The notes under the pieces were generated by a model that did not search any database, was not told the origin of the DNA, and saw only the letters and a list, made by a program, of their open reading frames with translations. A program made the translations under genes and the position numbers. From Heritagella_A intestinalis (lineage in GTDB: Bacteria > Bacillota > Clostridia > Oscillospirales > Acutalibacteraceae), in contig CAJFQF010000008.1 in assembly GCA_904418995.1 (NCBI GenBank), positions 1 through 64,000 of the forward strand: 64,000 bases of DNA, given 5' to 3'. Shown here one piece after another: positions 31,937 through 39,924 of the stretch. Position 1 is the first letter of the stretch, and every line of letters begins with the position of its first letter.

Positions 31937-32926
31937 TTGGCGAATTTTTTGTTTTTTGGAAATTATAACCGGCCAGGCCCCGGCGTCAGCAAGGACGAGC
32001 CGCAAAAGCCGCCCTATATCCGCTATTTTCAGTTGATGGGACGCAAGTTTGGAAAGCTGATTCAACTGAATCTTCTGTTCTTTGTCCCGTTTTTAGTGGT
32101 GATGGCAGTGTGTATCTTCCTGATGTTCGGGATGCAGACTCACTATCAGCTGCAGCTGCCTATGGGGCAATATAGCCTGCAGTTGGACGTTTGGACGTTG
32201 TATGTGGTTCCCTTTCCACTGATTTTTCTCTCTCCTTTCATAGCGGGCCTTACTTATGTTACACGTAATTTTGCCCGTGAAGACCACGCCTTTGTTTTTT
32301 CGGATTATAAGGATGCCATCAAAGACAACTGGAAGGCGTTCCTGCTCAATGGGATTTTTCTGTATGTAGCGTACATGGTGTTGTCTTTCTCCATGCTCTA
32401 CTACTATTATCAGATGGCTTTTAACTGGTTTTTCATGATTCCGTTGGCCTTCTGTTTCCTGGCAATTGTGGTCCTACTGTTTTGCCAGTATTATGTCCCC
32501 ATTATGATTGTGACCTTTGACCTGCCTCTGCGCAAAATTTATCGAAACGCCCTGATTCTTTCCATTGCTGGTTTGTGGCGGAATCTTCTTCTGACCGCTA
32601 TTTACGGCCTGTTCCTTTTTGTCTGCTATCAAGCCTTAGCCAATTTGCTGACCTCCTTGGTGCTGCTGCTCCTGATGGCCCTGTTTATTTTTTCCTTCCT
32701 GTCCTATACGGACTGCTTTGTCGTATACTCTCTCATTGACCGGCTTCTGATTCAGCCCTACTATACGAAGAAGAAGGAAATAGAAGCAGAACAAAACAAC
32801 GGCGAGGAACAGGACTCCCCTGACAAAGAGAAGGAAGAGTCAGAGTATGTCTATGTAAATGGCCGGATGGTCAAACGCTCTCAGCTTGAGGAAGAGTCGA
32901 TTTTTGAAGACAGCAAGCATTCCTGA
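31937..32926 (+). CDS. polytopic membrane protein, possibly DUF624/YesL-like
   Basis: A 329-residue protein with a TTG start (AGGAGTG 8 nt upstream). Six hydrophobic segments (around residues 48-68, 92-112, 140-165, 172-195, 215-240 and 240-262) are followed by a long charged cytoplasmic tail rich in Glu/Lys (about 280-329). The start FLFFGNYNRPGPGVSKDEP and the segment layout recall the YesL/DUF624 group, but I cannot confirm it. No substrate can be proposed. It lies between xerD and cwlD and ends at a terminator. Confidence 0.6.
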   Translation: MANFLFFGNYNRPGPGVSKDEPQKPPYIRYFQLMGRKFGKLIQLNLLFFVPFLVVMAVCIFLMFGMQTHYQLQLPMGQYSLQLDVWTLYVVPFPLIFLSPFIAGLTYVTRNFAREDHAFVFSDYKDAIKDNWKAFLLNGIFLYVAYMVLSFSMLYYYYQMAFNWFFMIPLAFCFLAIVVLLFCQYYVPIMIVTFDLPLRKIYRNALILSIAGLWRNLLLTAIYGLFLFVCYQALANLLTSLVLLLLMALFIFSFLSYTDCFVVYSLIDRLLIQPYYTKKKEIEAEQNNGEEQDSPDKEKEESEYVYVNGRMVKRSQLEEESIFEDSKHS

Positions 32927-32940
32927 TGAAAATAAAAAAG

Positions 32941-32982
32941 CCTTCCCCTTGGCCCATACGGGCTGGGACGGAAGGTTTTTTT
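32941..32982 (+). terminator. terminator after the membrane protein gene
   Basis: CCTTCC (32941-32946) pairs with GGAAGG (32970-32975), with an inner GCCC/GGGC stem and seven T (32976-32982). Confidence 0.85.
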
Positions 32983-33038
32983 GCGTCCTGGTACTGGAAT
33001 TCTGAAAAAAGGCATACTCTCTTATAGGGGGTGAAGCA

Positions 33039-33851
33039 ATGGGAACACGAGCGAAAAAAATACGGCGCCCCAGAGGGCTGTGGCTGCTGACTCTGGCACT
33101 GTTGGGAATTTGGGCTGTTTGTACGGTCAACGCCTTTCAGACGATTTCCAATCAGGCTGGGAAGCTGCGGCAAACTCCTGTTACAGTGGTGCTGGATGCC
33201 GGCCACGGTGGGGAGGACGGAGGGGCCTCCTCTGCTGATGGAGCCCTGGAAAAGGATTTAAATTTGGCCATTGCCCAGAGGCTGCGCCCCATGCTGGAAA
33301 GCAGTGGATTCCGAGTAGTCATGATACGGGATTCGGATATTTCTGTTGGATATGAGAAACTGGAAACAGTTCGGGAGCGGAAGGTCTCCGATCTGCACAA
33401 CCGCCTTCATATGGTGGAGGCAGAGGGAGAGTGTATCCTTCTCAGCATTCATCAGAACCATTTCAGCGAATCCCAGTATCACGGTACCCAAATTTTTTAT
33501 TCCCCCAACGTGCCCGAAAGTGCAGATCTGGCCCAGACCATTCAGGATTCCGTCAAGGGCCTCCTGCAGCCGGAAAACAGCCGGGAATGCAAACCCGCCG
33601 GCAGTTCCATCTACCTGTTGTGGAACGCCCAGGTACCGGCAGTTATTATAGAATGCGGATTTCTATCCAACCCCTCTGAAGCCCAGATGCTCCAGGAACC
33701 GGCCTATCAGGGGCAAATGGCTTTTGCTATATGGAACGGCTTTATGGACTATTTGGACACTCAAAACAGCCTTTTGGAAGAAGGAGACGATTCGGGGGTT
33801 TCTATTGGAAATTCCGGCCTCTTGCATGCCGGACCGTTTATGGTATACTAA
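33039..33851 (+). CDS. cwlD: N-acetylmuramoyl-L-alanine amidase, CwlD type
   Basis: A 270-residue exported amidase. A basic start and one signal-anchor helix (about 13-32) precede an Amidase_3 domain: LDAGHGGEDGG (first zinc histidine, about residue 55), the ligand glutamate in GALEKDLNL, SIHQNHF (second histidine, about 136) and the catalytic glutamate in VIIECGFLSNP. In spore formers CwlD removes peptides for muramic-lactam formation in the cortex. The domain size and single anchor without repeat modules fit CwlD, but other Amidase_3 proteins cannot be excluded. Confidence 0.82.
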   Translation: MGTRAKKIRRPRGLWLLTLALLGIWAVCTVNAFQTISNQAGKLRQTPVTVVLDAGHGGEDGGASSADGALEKDLNLAIAQRLRPMLESSGFRVVMIRDSDISVGYEKLETVRERKVSDLHNRLHMVEAEGECILLSIHQNHFSESQYHGTQIFYSPNVPESADLAQTIQDSVKGLLQPENSRECKPAGSSIYLLWNAQVPAVIIECGFLSNPSEAQMLQEPAYQGQMAFAIWNGFMDYLDTQNSLLEEGDDSGVSIGNSGLLHAGPFMVY

Positions 33852-33882
33852 TTGGGAAAGACTTATATGCAGGAGGTCCCTT

Positions 33883-35256
33883 ATGGCAGGAAAAGCAAAA
33901 ACCGTATATATTTGTTCCGCCTGCGGATTTGAATCCGCCAAATGGTATGGAAAATGCCCTGGATGCGGGGAGTGGAATACCATGAACGAAGAGCTGCGGG
34001 AACCCGTCTCCAAAAAATCGGCTGCTATGTCCTCTCACCGCAGCCTCTCGCGACCGATTCCCATCAATGAGCTGGATGAACAGGAAGAATTCCGGTATCA
34101 CACCGGGATGTCAGAACTGGATCGGGTGCTGGGAGGCGGCATCGTCAAGGGCTCCCTGATTTTGATCAGCGGCGACCCGGGCATTGGAAAGTCCACCATT
34201 CTGCTGCAGATTTGCCAGCATCTTGGCCGAACCCTGAAGATCCTTTACGTCTCCGGGGAAGAATCCGGCCGGCAGATCAAGCTGCGGGCTTCGCGCCTGG
34301 GAGTGACTACACCGAACCTGCTGATTATGACGGAAACCGACATCCAGTATGTCACGGAGGAAATCCGCTCCCTGAAACCGGACCTGGTGATGATCGACTC
34401 TATCCAAACCATGAATTTTACTGATTTAAACTCTTCTCCCGGCAGTGTTACCCAGGTGCGGGAATGCACCAATGCCATTATGCGCTGCTGCAAGCCCCTG
34501 GATATTCCCGCTGTTGTAGTGGGACACGTAAATAAAGATGGCGCAATTGCCGGCCCCAAGGTCCTGGAGCATATTGTGGATGCGGTTCTGTACTTTGAAG
34601 GAGACCGGCAGATGACCTACCGAATTCTCCGGGCCGTAAAGAACCGCTATGGCTCCACTAATGAAATCGGCGTTTTTGATATGGGGGAGTCGGGGCTTCA
34701 GCAGGTGGACAATCCTTCCCAAGCTATGCTTTCTGGCCGGCCGGTAAATGTATCCGGCACTTGCGTTACCTGTGTCATGGAAGGTACCCGGCCTATTCTG
34801 GCGGAAATCCAGGGTCTGGCCACCACCACTGGCTTTGGCAATCCCCGCCGGATGGCTACAGGCTTTGATTACAATCGGATGAATCTGCTTTTGGCCGTGC
34901 TGGAAAAGCGGGCAGGGTTTTACTTCTCGAATCTGGACGCCTATATCAACGTGGTGGGCGGCTTGCGCTTGGACGAGCCCGCGGCAGATTTGGCAGTGGC
35001 CGTCTCCCTGATCTCCAGCCTGAAGGATATCAGCATCCGAGAGGACACCATTGTGTTTGGGGAAGTGGGCCTGGCCGGGGAGCTTCGGTCTGTTACCCAC
35101 ATCAACGCTCGTGTTTCCGAAGCCGCTCGTCTGGGATTTCGGCGCTGTGTGCTGCCCTATCACTGCCTAAAAAAGACTACGGCGTCTTCCGGAGAGATGC
35201 GGCTGATTGGTGTAAAAAATCTCAGAGAGGCCTTTGGGGCTGCGACGGAATCGTAA
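33883..35256 (+). CDS. radA: DNA repair protein RadA
   Basis: A 457-residue RadA/Sms. It has the N-terminal zinc finger (CSACGFES ... CPGCGEW, residues about 10-28), a RecA-like ATPase with Walker A GDPGIGKST (about 94-102), the RadA-specific KNRYG (KNRFG type, about 255-259) and the C-terminal Lon-like domain. It promotes branch migration in recombination. The ATG at 33883 has AGGAGG 6 nt upstream; longer in-frame starts run into cwlD. The 3' end overlaps an opposite-strand small gene by 35 bp. Confidence 0.95.
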   Translation: MAGKAKTVYICSACGFESAKWYGKCPGCGEWNTMNEELREPVSKKSAAMSSHRSLSRPIPINELDEQEEFRYHTGMSELDRVLGGGIVKGSLILISGDPGIGKSTILLQICQHLGRTLKILYVSGEESGRQIKLRASRLGVTTPNLLIMTETDIQYVTEEIRSLKPDLVMIDSIQTMNFTDLNSSPGSVTQVRECTNAIMRCCKPLDIPAVVVGHVNKDGAIAGPKVLEHIVDAVLYFEGDRQMTYRILRAVKNRYGSTNEIGVFDMGESGLQQVDNPSQAMLSGRPVNVSGTCVTCVMEGTRPILAEIQGLATTTGFGNPRRMATGFDYNRMNLLLAVLEKRAGFYFSNLDAYINVVGGLRLDEPAADLAVAVSLISSLKDISIREDTIVFGEVGLAGELRSVTHINARVSEAARLGFRRCVLPYHCLKKTTASSGEMRLIGVKNLREAFGAATES

Positions 35257-35410
35257 TCTCCGGATACGGGATAGGCGGACGCTTTTTATCCAGGGAAATT
35301 TTGTGGACACAACCCTTTGCGTCTGTATTGGTCACCAAAGGGGGAATATCCAGGGAACAGTAGCCGTCACGCTGATATACACAATCTTCGCTGCAAGGGA
35401 TCATACTCAT
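35222..35410 (-). CDS. 62-residue protein with four cysteines, unknown function
   Basis: A small protein with AAGGAAGG 7 nt before its ATG on the minus strand. It contains CSEDCVYQRDGYCSLD and a further cysteine in AKGCVH (Cys 6, 10, 18 and 34), an arrangement likely to bind a metal. Small clostridial proteins of this type are often auto-named hydroxymyristoyl-ACP dehydratase, for which I see no basis. Its 3' end runs 35 bp into the radA coding region on the other strand. Function unknown. Confidence 0.7.
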   Translation of the reverse strand: MSMIPCSEDCVYQRDGYCSLDIPPLVTNTDAKGCVHKISLDKKRPPIPYPEITIPSQPQRPL

Positions 35411-35428
35411 TTCCGGCGCCTTCCTTTC

Positions 35429-35457
35429 TTGATTTCCGTATCTCTTTATCACAGTAT
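35429..35457 (+). promoter_or_regulatory. possible promoter of the adaptor-permease operon
   Basis: -35 TTGATT (35429-35434), 17-bp spacer, CAGTAT (35452-35457). Moderate match. Confidence 0.4.
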
Positions 35458-35565
35458 TCCTCTCAGTAGGGGAGATATTCCCGAAACAGCGGTTCTGTAA
35501 AATTCGGGAAGGGCGCATTTTTTCCCGCTCCAGTCGCAAAATAGGCTGGAAGGGGGAATGCGAGA

Positions 35566-36585
35566 ATGAAACTGAAATCCTATATCCTGCTGTTCTTGTC
35601 CACTGCGGTGATTTCCGGAGGCATCCTGGTTGCCGGGCAGATGATGAAGCCCACCGTTGTGGAAGCCCAGAGCTGGAAGCTTCACGCCGACACCGCTTCG
35701 GAAACCCTACTCTGCTCCGGCACCGTAGAAAGGGCCAACGAAAAGACCGTTTCAGCTTCTTGCAACCTGGTCGTTACGGAGCTTTTCGTCCAGGAGGGGG
35801 AACAAGTGAAGGCCGGGCAGGAACTGTTTACCGCCCATCGGGTCGAGGAAGCTTCTTCTGCAGCTACACAGGAAACATATCTCCGGCTGTGGGAAGAATA
35901 CCAAGCTACCGGTGTGATACCGGACAGCGCTGAAGAAATTCTGGCGGCCTCTGCCCAAGCTGGACAGGCAGACTCTGAAGAACCGTTTACGGTAACCAGC
36001 CCTATTTCCGGCACGGTCAACGATTTGAAGATCCTGGAAGGGGATTCTGCTGCTGTGGGAGATGAAATGATGACGGTTTCAGACCCGCAAAACCTGCAGG
36101 TGCGGCTGCAAGTGGGGGAAGCCGATATTGCCGAAATCGCAACCGGACAGCAAGCGGAAATCACCGGTTCTGGATTCCCAGGACAAACCTTTCAGGGAGA
36201 GGTGCTTTCTATCTCCGATGAAGCCGTCCAACAGGCCTCCACTACCGGCAAAGAAACAGTTGTAGAGGTAATCTTGAAGGTTTTAGAGCCAACAGCCGAG
36301 ATCAAGCCGGGCTATACCGTCAAGGCTTCTATTACCACAGAAGAATCGCCGGATGTCTTTCTAATCCCTTACAGCGCTGTTCTTGCCGATGATGACGGGC
36401 AGGAATACATTTTCCTGGTACAGGAAGGCCAAGCTGTCAAACAGCCTGTTACCGCTGAAAAAGAATATGCCAACGGTCTTTCTGTCAAAGAAGAGCTGCC
36501 GGAGGGCGCCCATGTCATTTTAGAACCGGAGGGCATTACCGAGGGAATGTATATCCGGGAAACGGAGGGCCAGCCTGATGCTTGA
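35566..36585 (+). CDS. efflux periplasmic-adaptor-type (MFP/HlyD) protein
   Basis: A 339-residue secreted or membrane-anchored adaptor. A signal-anchor (about residues 5-24) is followed by a split lipoyl/barrel-sandwich domain (VSASCNLVVTELFVQEGEQVKAGQELF and later TSPISGTVNDLKILEGDSAAVGD), a short helical hairpin and a beta-barrel domain (about 165-260). In Gram-positive bacteria such proteins work with MacB-type ABC exporters. The permease gene starts inside its last codons (8-nt overlap). No ATPase gene is present between or next to them. Confidence 0.85.
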   Translation: MKLKSYILLFLSTAVISGGILVAGQMMKPTVVEAQSWKLHADTASETLLCSGTVERANEKTVSASCNLVVTELFVQEGEQVKAGQELFTAHRVEEASSAATQETYLRLWEEYQATGVIPDSAEEILAASAQAGQADSEEPFTVTSPISGTVNDLKILEGDSAAVGDEMMTVSDPQNLQVRLQVGEADIAEIATGQQAEITGSGFPGQTFQGEVLSISDEAVQQASTTGKETVVEVILKVLEPTAEIKPGYTVKASITTEESPDVFLIPYSAVLADDDGQEYIFLVQEGQAVKQPVTAEKEYANGLSVKEELPEGAHVILEPEGITEGMYIRETEGQPDA

Positions 36586-37759
36586 GCGCATATCCTTTGC
36601 TTGGAGAAGCCTTTGTCGAAAGCGGGGAAGAAGTATTCTAACTGCCCTGGGAATTGTCATTGGCGTGGCCTCTGTAACCATTATCGGAAACATCTCTCAA
36701 TGCGGCAGCGATGCCCTGAACACCGAAATGGACAGTTTAGGGCTCAGTGGGCTCACCATCAGCGCTTCCTCCTCAGCACTTTTGCAGGATGAGACATTGG
36801 ACACCATTGAAGGCTGCGAACAGGTGGAGCAGGCCATGCCGGTTTTGATGCAGACGGCATCCCTCTCGGCCCGGTCGGAAGAAACGGATGCCTTGCTTTG
36901 GGGCGTGGACGAAAATGCCAACCGAATTATTTCTATTGAGGCCATTTACGGTCGGAATTTGAACCATCAGGATGTTTTGCTGCAAAAAAACGTGTGCCTT
37001 ATTGACGAATCCTTTTCCCAAAAGGCCTTTGGAAGAAGCAACAGCATTGGCAAAACGGTTTCTATCCTGTATGGGGGTGCGGAAGAGGTTTATACCATTG
37101 TGGGAGTTGTAAAAACCGGGAGCGGCCTTTTGCAAAGCTTCATGGGGAGCTATATTCCTTCCTTTGTTTACGTCCCATACACCACTATGCAGTCGTCTCT
37201 GGGGAGAAGTACCTTCGATCAAATCGCTGTACGCATTGCAGAGGGGGAGGACGCCGATGTCGTAGGGCAGCAGCTCACTTCCGTGCTGGACCGTCAAACG
37301 AGCCTTACGGACGGTTATATGGCAAACAATCTGGTAAAACAGAAGGACTCCCTGACCAATATGCTGAATATTTTAACTTTGGTGCTTTCCGCGGTAGGAG
37401 CTATTTCCCTGTTAGTGGCCAGCCTGAGCATTATGACCGTGATGCTGGTATCGGTGCAGGAGCGTACCCGGGAAATCGGCATCAAGAAAGCCATTGGCGC
37501 GCAAAAAAGTGTGATTCTTTCAGAGTTCCTTTGGGAAGCGCTGCTGCTTTCCCTGATTGGCTCTCTTATCGGCGTAGTAGTGGGGACAGGGGCATCCTAT
37601 TTAGGCGCTGCACTGTTCGGCATTTCTTTAGAGCCAAGAATGGATATTGCGCTGTTTGCCGCCGGATTTTCCATGGTCAGCGGTGTGGTATTCGGCGTGT
37701 ATCCCGCCATGAAGGCGGCCTCTTTGCAGCCTATTGAGGCCTTGCGTACCGATACCTGA
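36578..37759 (+). CDS. MacB/FtsX-family ABC transporter permease
   Basis: A 393-residue permease. One N-terminal helix (about 18-38), a large extracellular MacB_PCD domain (about 40-260) and three C-terminal helices (about 265-295, 320-345 and 355-380) with the conserved RTREIGIKKAIGA segment give the standard MacB topology. It would act with the adaptor upstream in mechanotransmission-type export or signalling. The nucleotide-binding subunit that normally sits between the two genes is missing and must come from elsewhere if the system works. Confidence 0.87.
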   Translation: MLERISFAWRSLCRKRGRSILTALGIVIGVASVTIIGNISQCGSDALNTEMDSLGLSGLTISASSSALLQDETLDTIEGCEQVEQAMPVLMQTASLSARSEETDALLWGVDENANRIISIEAIYGRNLNHQDVLLQKNVCLIDESFSQKAFGRSNSIGKTVSILYGGAEEVYTIVGVVKTGSGLLQSFMGSYIPSFVYVPYTTMQSSLGRSTFDQIAVRIAEGEDADVVGQQLTSVLDRQTSLTDGYMANNLVKQKDSLTNMLNILTLVLSAVGAISLLVASLSIMTVMLVSVQERTREIGIKKAIGAQKSVILSEFLWEALLLSLIGSLIGVVVGTGASYLGAALFGISLEPRMDIALFAAGFSMVSGVVFGVYPAMKAASLQPIEALRTDT

Positions 37760-37821
37760 CAAAAAATCTGAAAAAGGGGGGAGAGAGCACCTCTCCGCCT
37801 TATACATAGGAGGAATCTCCT

Positions 37822-38583
37822 TTGCCAGAGCGATTTTTGCACAGCCCTAACTTACCTCAAAGCCGCGTTTCGATGGTTTTACTTTCCCCGGAATATCCCG
37901 CTGTTTTCCAAAGCGTGCAGAAACTCGGCATTCGGGCCATTGCCACCACTTCTTCCCAAAATCTTCCGGACCCTATCCGATATCACGGTGATATGCTCTG
38001 CTGCTATTTGGGAGATGGTTTCGCAGTGGTGCCGCATGGAGAAGAAGAACTGGCCCGGCGCCTTAACTATTTTGATATTCAAACTATTGTGACACAAACG
38101 CCTTTGGGAAAGTGCTACCCGGAAGATGCTCCATGCAATATTTTGCAGATTGCGGAAAAGGTGTTCTGGAATCCAAAATCCGCAGCACCGGAAATCCAGC
38201 AACAACTGGCGGAGAAACAGCATTTTGCCGTGGCCCAGGGGTATACCCGGTGTGCAGCCGCAGTGGTAGACGCCAACAGTCTGATTACAGCAGACCGAGG
38301 CGTGAGCCGGACAGCACAAAAGGCCGGTATAGAGGTACTGGAAATCCAGCCAGGGCATATTCAGTTGCCGGGATACGAGTATGGGTTTATTGGCGGATGC
38401 TGTGGGTTAGCCGCGCCGGATGAGCTATTGTTTACCGGCTCCTTAAAGAGCCATCCGGACGGCAGACGCATTCAAGAATTTTTGCAGCAGCGGAACATCA
38501 CAGCCATAGAACTGACAGACGGACCCTTGCTGGATATTGGAGGAATTCTTCCAATCCAGGAAACTGCGCACAATCATGATTAA
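37822..38583 (+). CDS. DUF6873 family protein
   Basis: A 253-residue protein with a TTG start and AGGAGG 8 nt upstream. Its pattern fits the DUF6873 (GME-fold, arginine deiminase-like) family: N-terminal PEYP, a central VVDANSLITADRGVSR and GHIQLPGYEYGFIGGCCGL near residues 187-205. No activity is known. The fold resemblance would suggest an enzyme on a guanidino-type substrate, but I cannot point to a full catalytic set. It lies between the permease and the second Xer gene. Confidence 0.65.
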   Translation: MPERFLHSPNLPQSRVSMVLLSPEYPAVFQSVQKLGIRAIATTSSQNLPDPIRYHGDMLCCYLGDGFAVVPHGEEELARRLNYFDIQTIVTQTPLGKCYPEDAPCNILQIAEKVFWNPKSAAPEIQQQLAEKQHFAVAQGYTRCAAAVVDANSLITADRGVSRTAQKAGIEVLEIQPGHIQLPGYEYGFIGGCCGLAAPDELLFTGSLKSHPDGRRIQEFLQQRNITAIELTDGPLLDIGGILPIQETAHNHD

Positions 38584-38624
38584 AAAAGAGAAACTGCGAA
38601 GGAAAGAAAAGAGGGGGAAAATCC

Positions 38625-38653
38625 TTGACAGGGCCCTCCCGAAAAGCTATAAT
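38625..38653 (+). promoter_or_regulatory. consensus promoter of the second Xer recombinase gene
   Basis: -35 TTGACA (38625-38630), 17-bp spacer, -10 TATAAT (38648-38653): a full consensus match. Confidence 0.85.
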
Positions 38654-38655
38654 CT

Positions 38656-38685
38656 AATTATACAAAATTAAAATTTTGTATAATT
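38656..38685 (+). repeat. perfect 14-bp inverted repeat at the transcription start
   Basis: AATTATACAAAATT (38656-38669) and AATTTTGTATAATT (38672-38685) with a 2-bp spacer, directly after the -10 of the promoter. It covers the expected start site, like an operator, or could fold at the RNA 5' end. Confidence 0.8.
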
Positions 38686-38718
38686 CAGGGGAGTCAGAAA
38701 GGCAGGAAATCACCGGTT

Positions 38719-39801
38719 ATGGCATATAATCTTGCAAACTTTCACAAGGAACTTTTAGAAGAATCTCCGCCGTTGGTACGGGACTATTTACAGTATCAGT
38801 TGACGGTACGGGCGCGTTCACCGCTAACTGTAGAAGAATACGCGCGAGATTTGATGACGTTTTTCCGGTTTATCAAGCGGTATTCCGGTCAGGTTCCGGC
38901 GGATACGCCGGACAAGGAAATCCGGGTTTCGGATATATCCGACCAGGAAATTTTGCGGATTTCCAAGCGCGACGTGCTGGAATTCATGAATTTCTTGGTG
39001 ACGGAACGCAAAAATTCCGTTAATACACGGCTGCGCAAAACAACCACACTGCGTCGATTTTATAAATACCTCATAGATCAGCGACAGCTTTTAACAGAAA
39101 GCCCAATGCAGGCTTTGGAATCGCCAAAACACAAAAAATCATTGCCGAAATATTTGACATTAGAGCAAAGCATTGACTTGCTCCAAGCCGTAGACGGCCC
39201 GGATAAGGAACGGGATTACTGTATTCTGACACTGTTTTTGAATTGTGGAATGCGTCTTTCCGAATTGGTGGGCATCAATCTTACGGATATCCGCCATCAA
39301 TCCTCCTGTATCCGTATTGTTGGCAAAGGAGACAAAGAGCGCATCGTTTACCTCAATCCGGCCTGTTTGGAGGCGATCGATCGATATTTGGCTGTGCGCC
39401 CCAAAGACGGCGTGAAAGATAAAAACGCCCTGTTTATCAGCCGCCAGCACAAACGCATCAGCCCCAAGACTGTCCAGTATATTGTCAAGAAATATCTCGG
39501 CGCTATCGATCTGGGCGGCCCCGGTTACTCGGTTCACAAGCTCCGCCACACGGCGGCCACCTTGATGTATCAGCATGGCGATGTGGATATTCGGGTCTTA
39601 AAGGACATCTTGGGCCATGAAAACCTGGGCACTACGGAAATCTACACCCACTTATCCAGCAAACAGATGGAAGAGGCGGCCAACGCCAATCCTCTTGCTA
39701 AAATCAAACCCCGTAAAGACCCCAATCCTGCTGAGACAAATGCGGAAAATGTCGAACTGGAAAAAGAAAATGTCGAATCGGGAAAAGGAAAGGACTCATA
39801 A
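38719..39801 (+). CDS. xerC: XerC-like tyrosine recombinase
   Basis: A 360-residue recombinase, longer than typical XerC (about 300). N-terminal SAM-like domain (about 20-130), then catalytic residues: R in GMRLSEL (about 177), HKLRH (about 274-278), H in GHENLGTT (about 299-303) and Y in EIYTH (about 308). The last 30 or so residues form a charged Glu/Asn/Lys tail not found in standard XerC. It could be the XerC partner of the XerD-like protein or a related solitary recombinase. It has its own consensus promoter with a palindrome. Confidence 0.85.
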   Translation: MAYNLANFHKELLEESPPLVRDYLQYQLTVRARSPLTVEEYARDLMTFFRFIKRYSGQVPADTPDKEIRVSDISDQEILRISKRDVLEFMNFLVTERKNSVNTRLRKTTTLRRFYKYLIDQRQLLTESPMQALESPKHKKSLPKYLTLEQSIDLLQAVDGPDKERDYCILTLFLNCGMRLSELVGINLTDIRHQSSCIRIVGKGDKERIVYLNPACLEAIDRYLAVRPKDGVKDKNALFISRQHKRISPKTVQYIVKKYLGAIDLGGPGYSVHKLRHTAATLMYQHGDVDIRVLKDILGHENLGTTEIYTHLSSKQMEEAANANPLAKIKPRKDPNPAETNAENVELEKENVESGKGKDS

Positions 39802-39815
39802 GAATCAGAAAAAGC

Positions 39816-39874
39816 AAAAACCCCTGCGCAGGAAGGAGGGCTCTCTCCCCCCTTTTTTCCGCGCAAGGGTTTTT
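39816..39874. terminator. bidirectional terminator between xerC and tyrS
   Basis: AAAAACCCCTGCGC (39816-39829) pairs with GCGCAAGGGTTTTT (39861-39874), with T runs on both strands. Confidence 0.75.
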
Positions 39875-39924
39875 CGTTTATCTTTATTTTTTGTTTATAA
39901 CAAAAAATCTGTTAATAAACATTT

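Noticed and set aside
30993..39801. Integrases marking prophage or integrative elements
   Set aside because: Both recombinases are Xer-type, sit among housekeeping genes, and no phage or conjugation genes or attachment repeats were seen.
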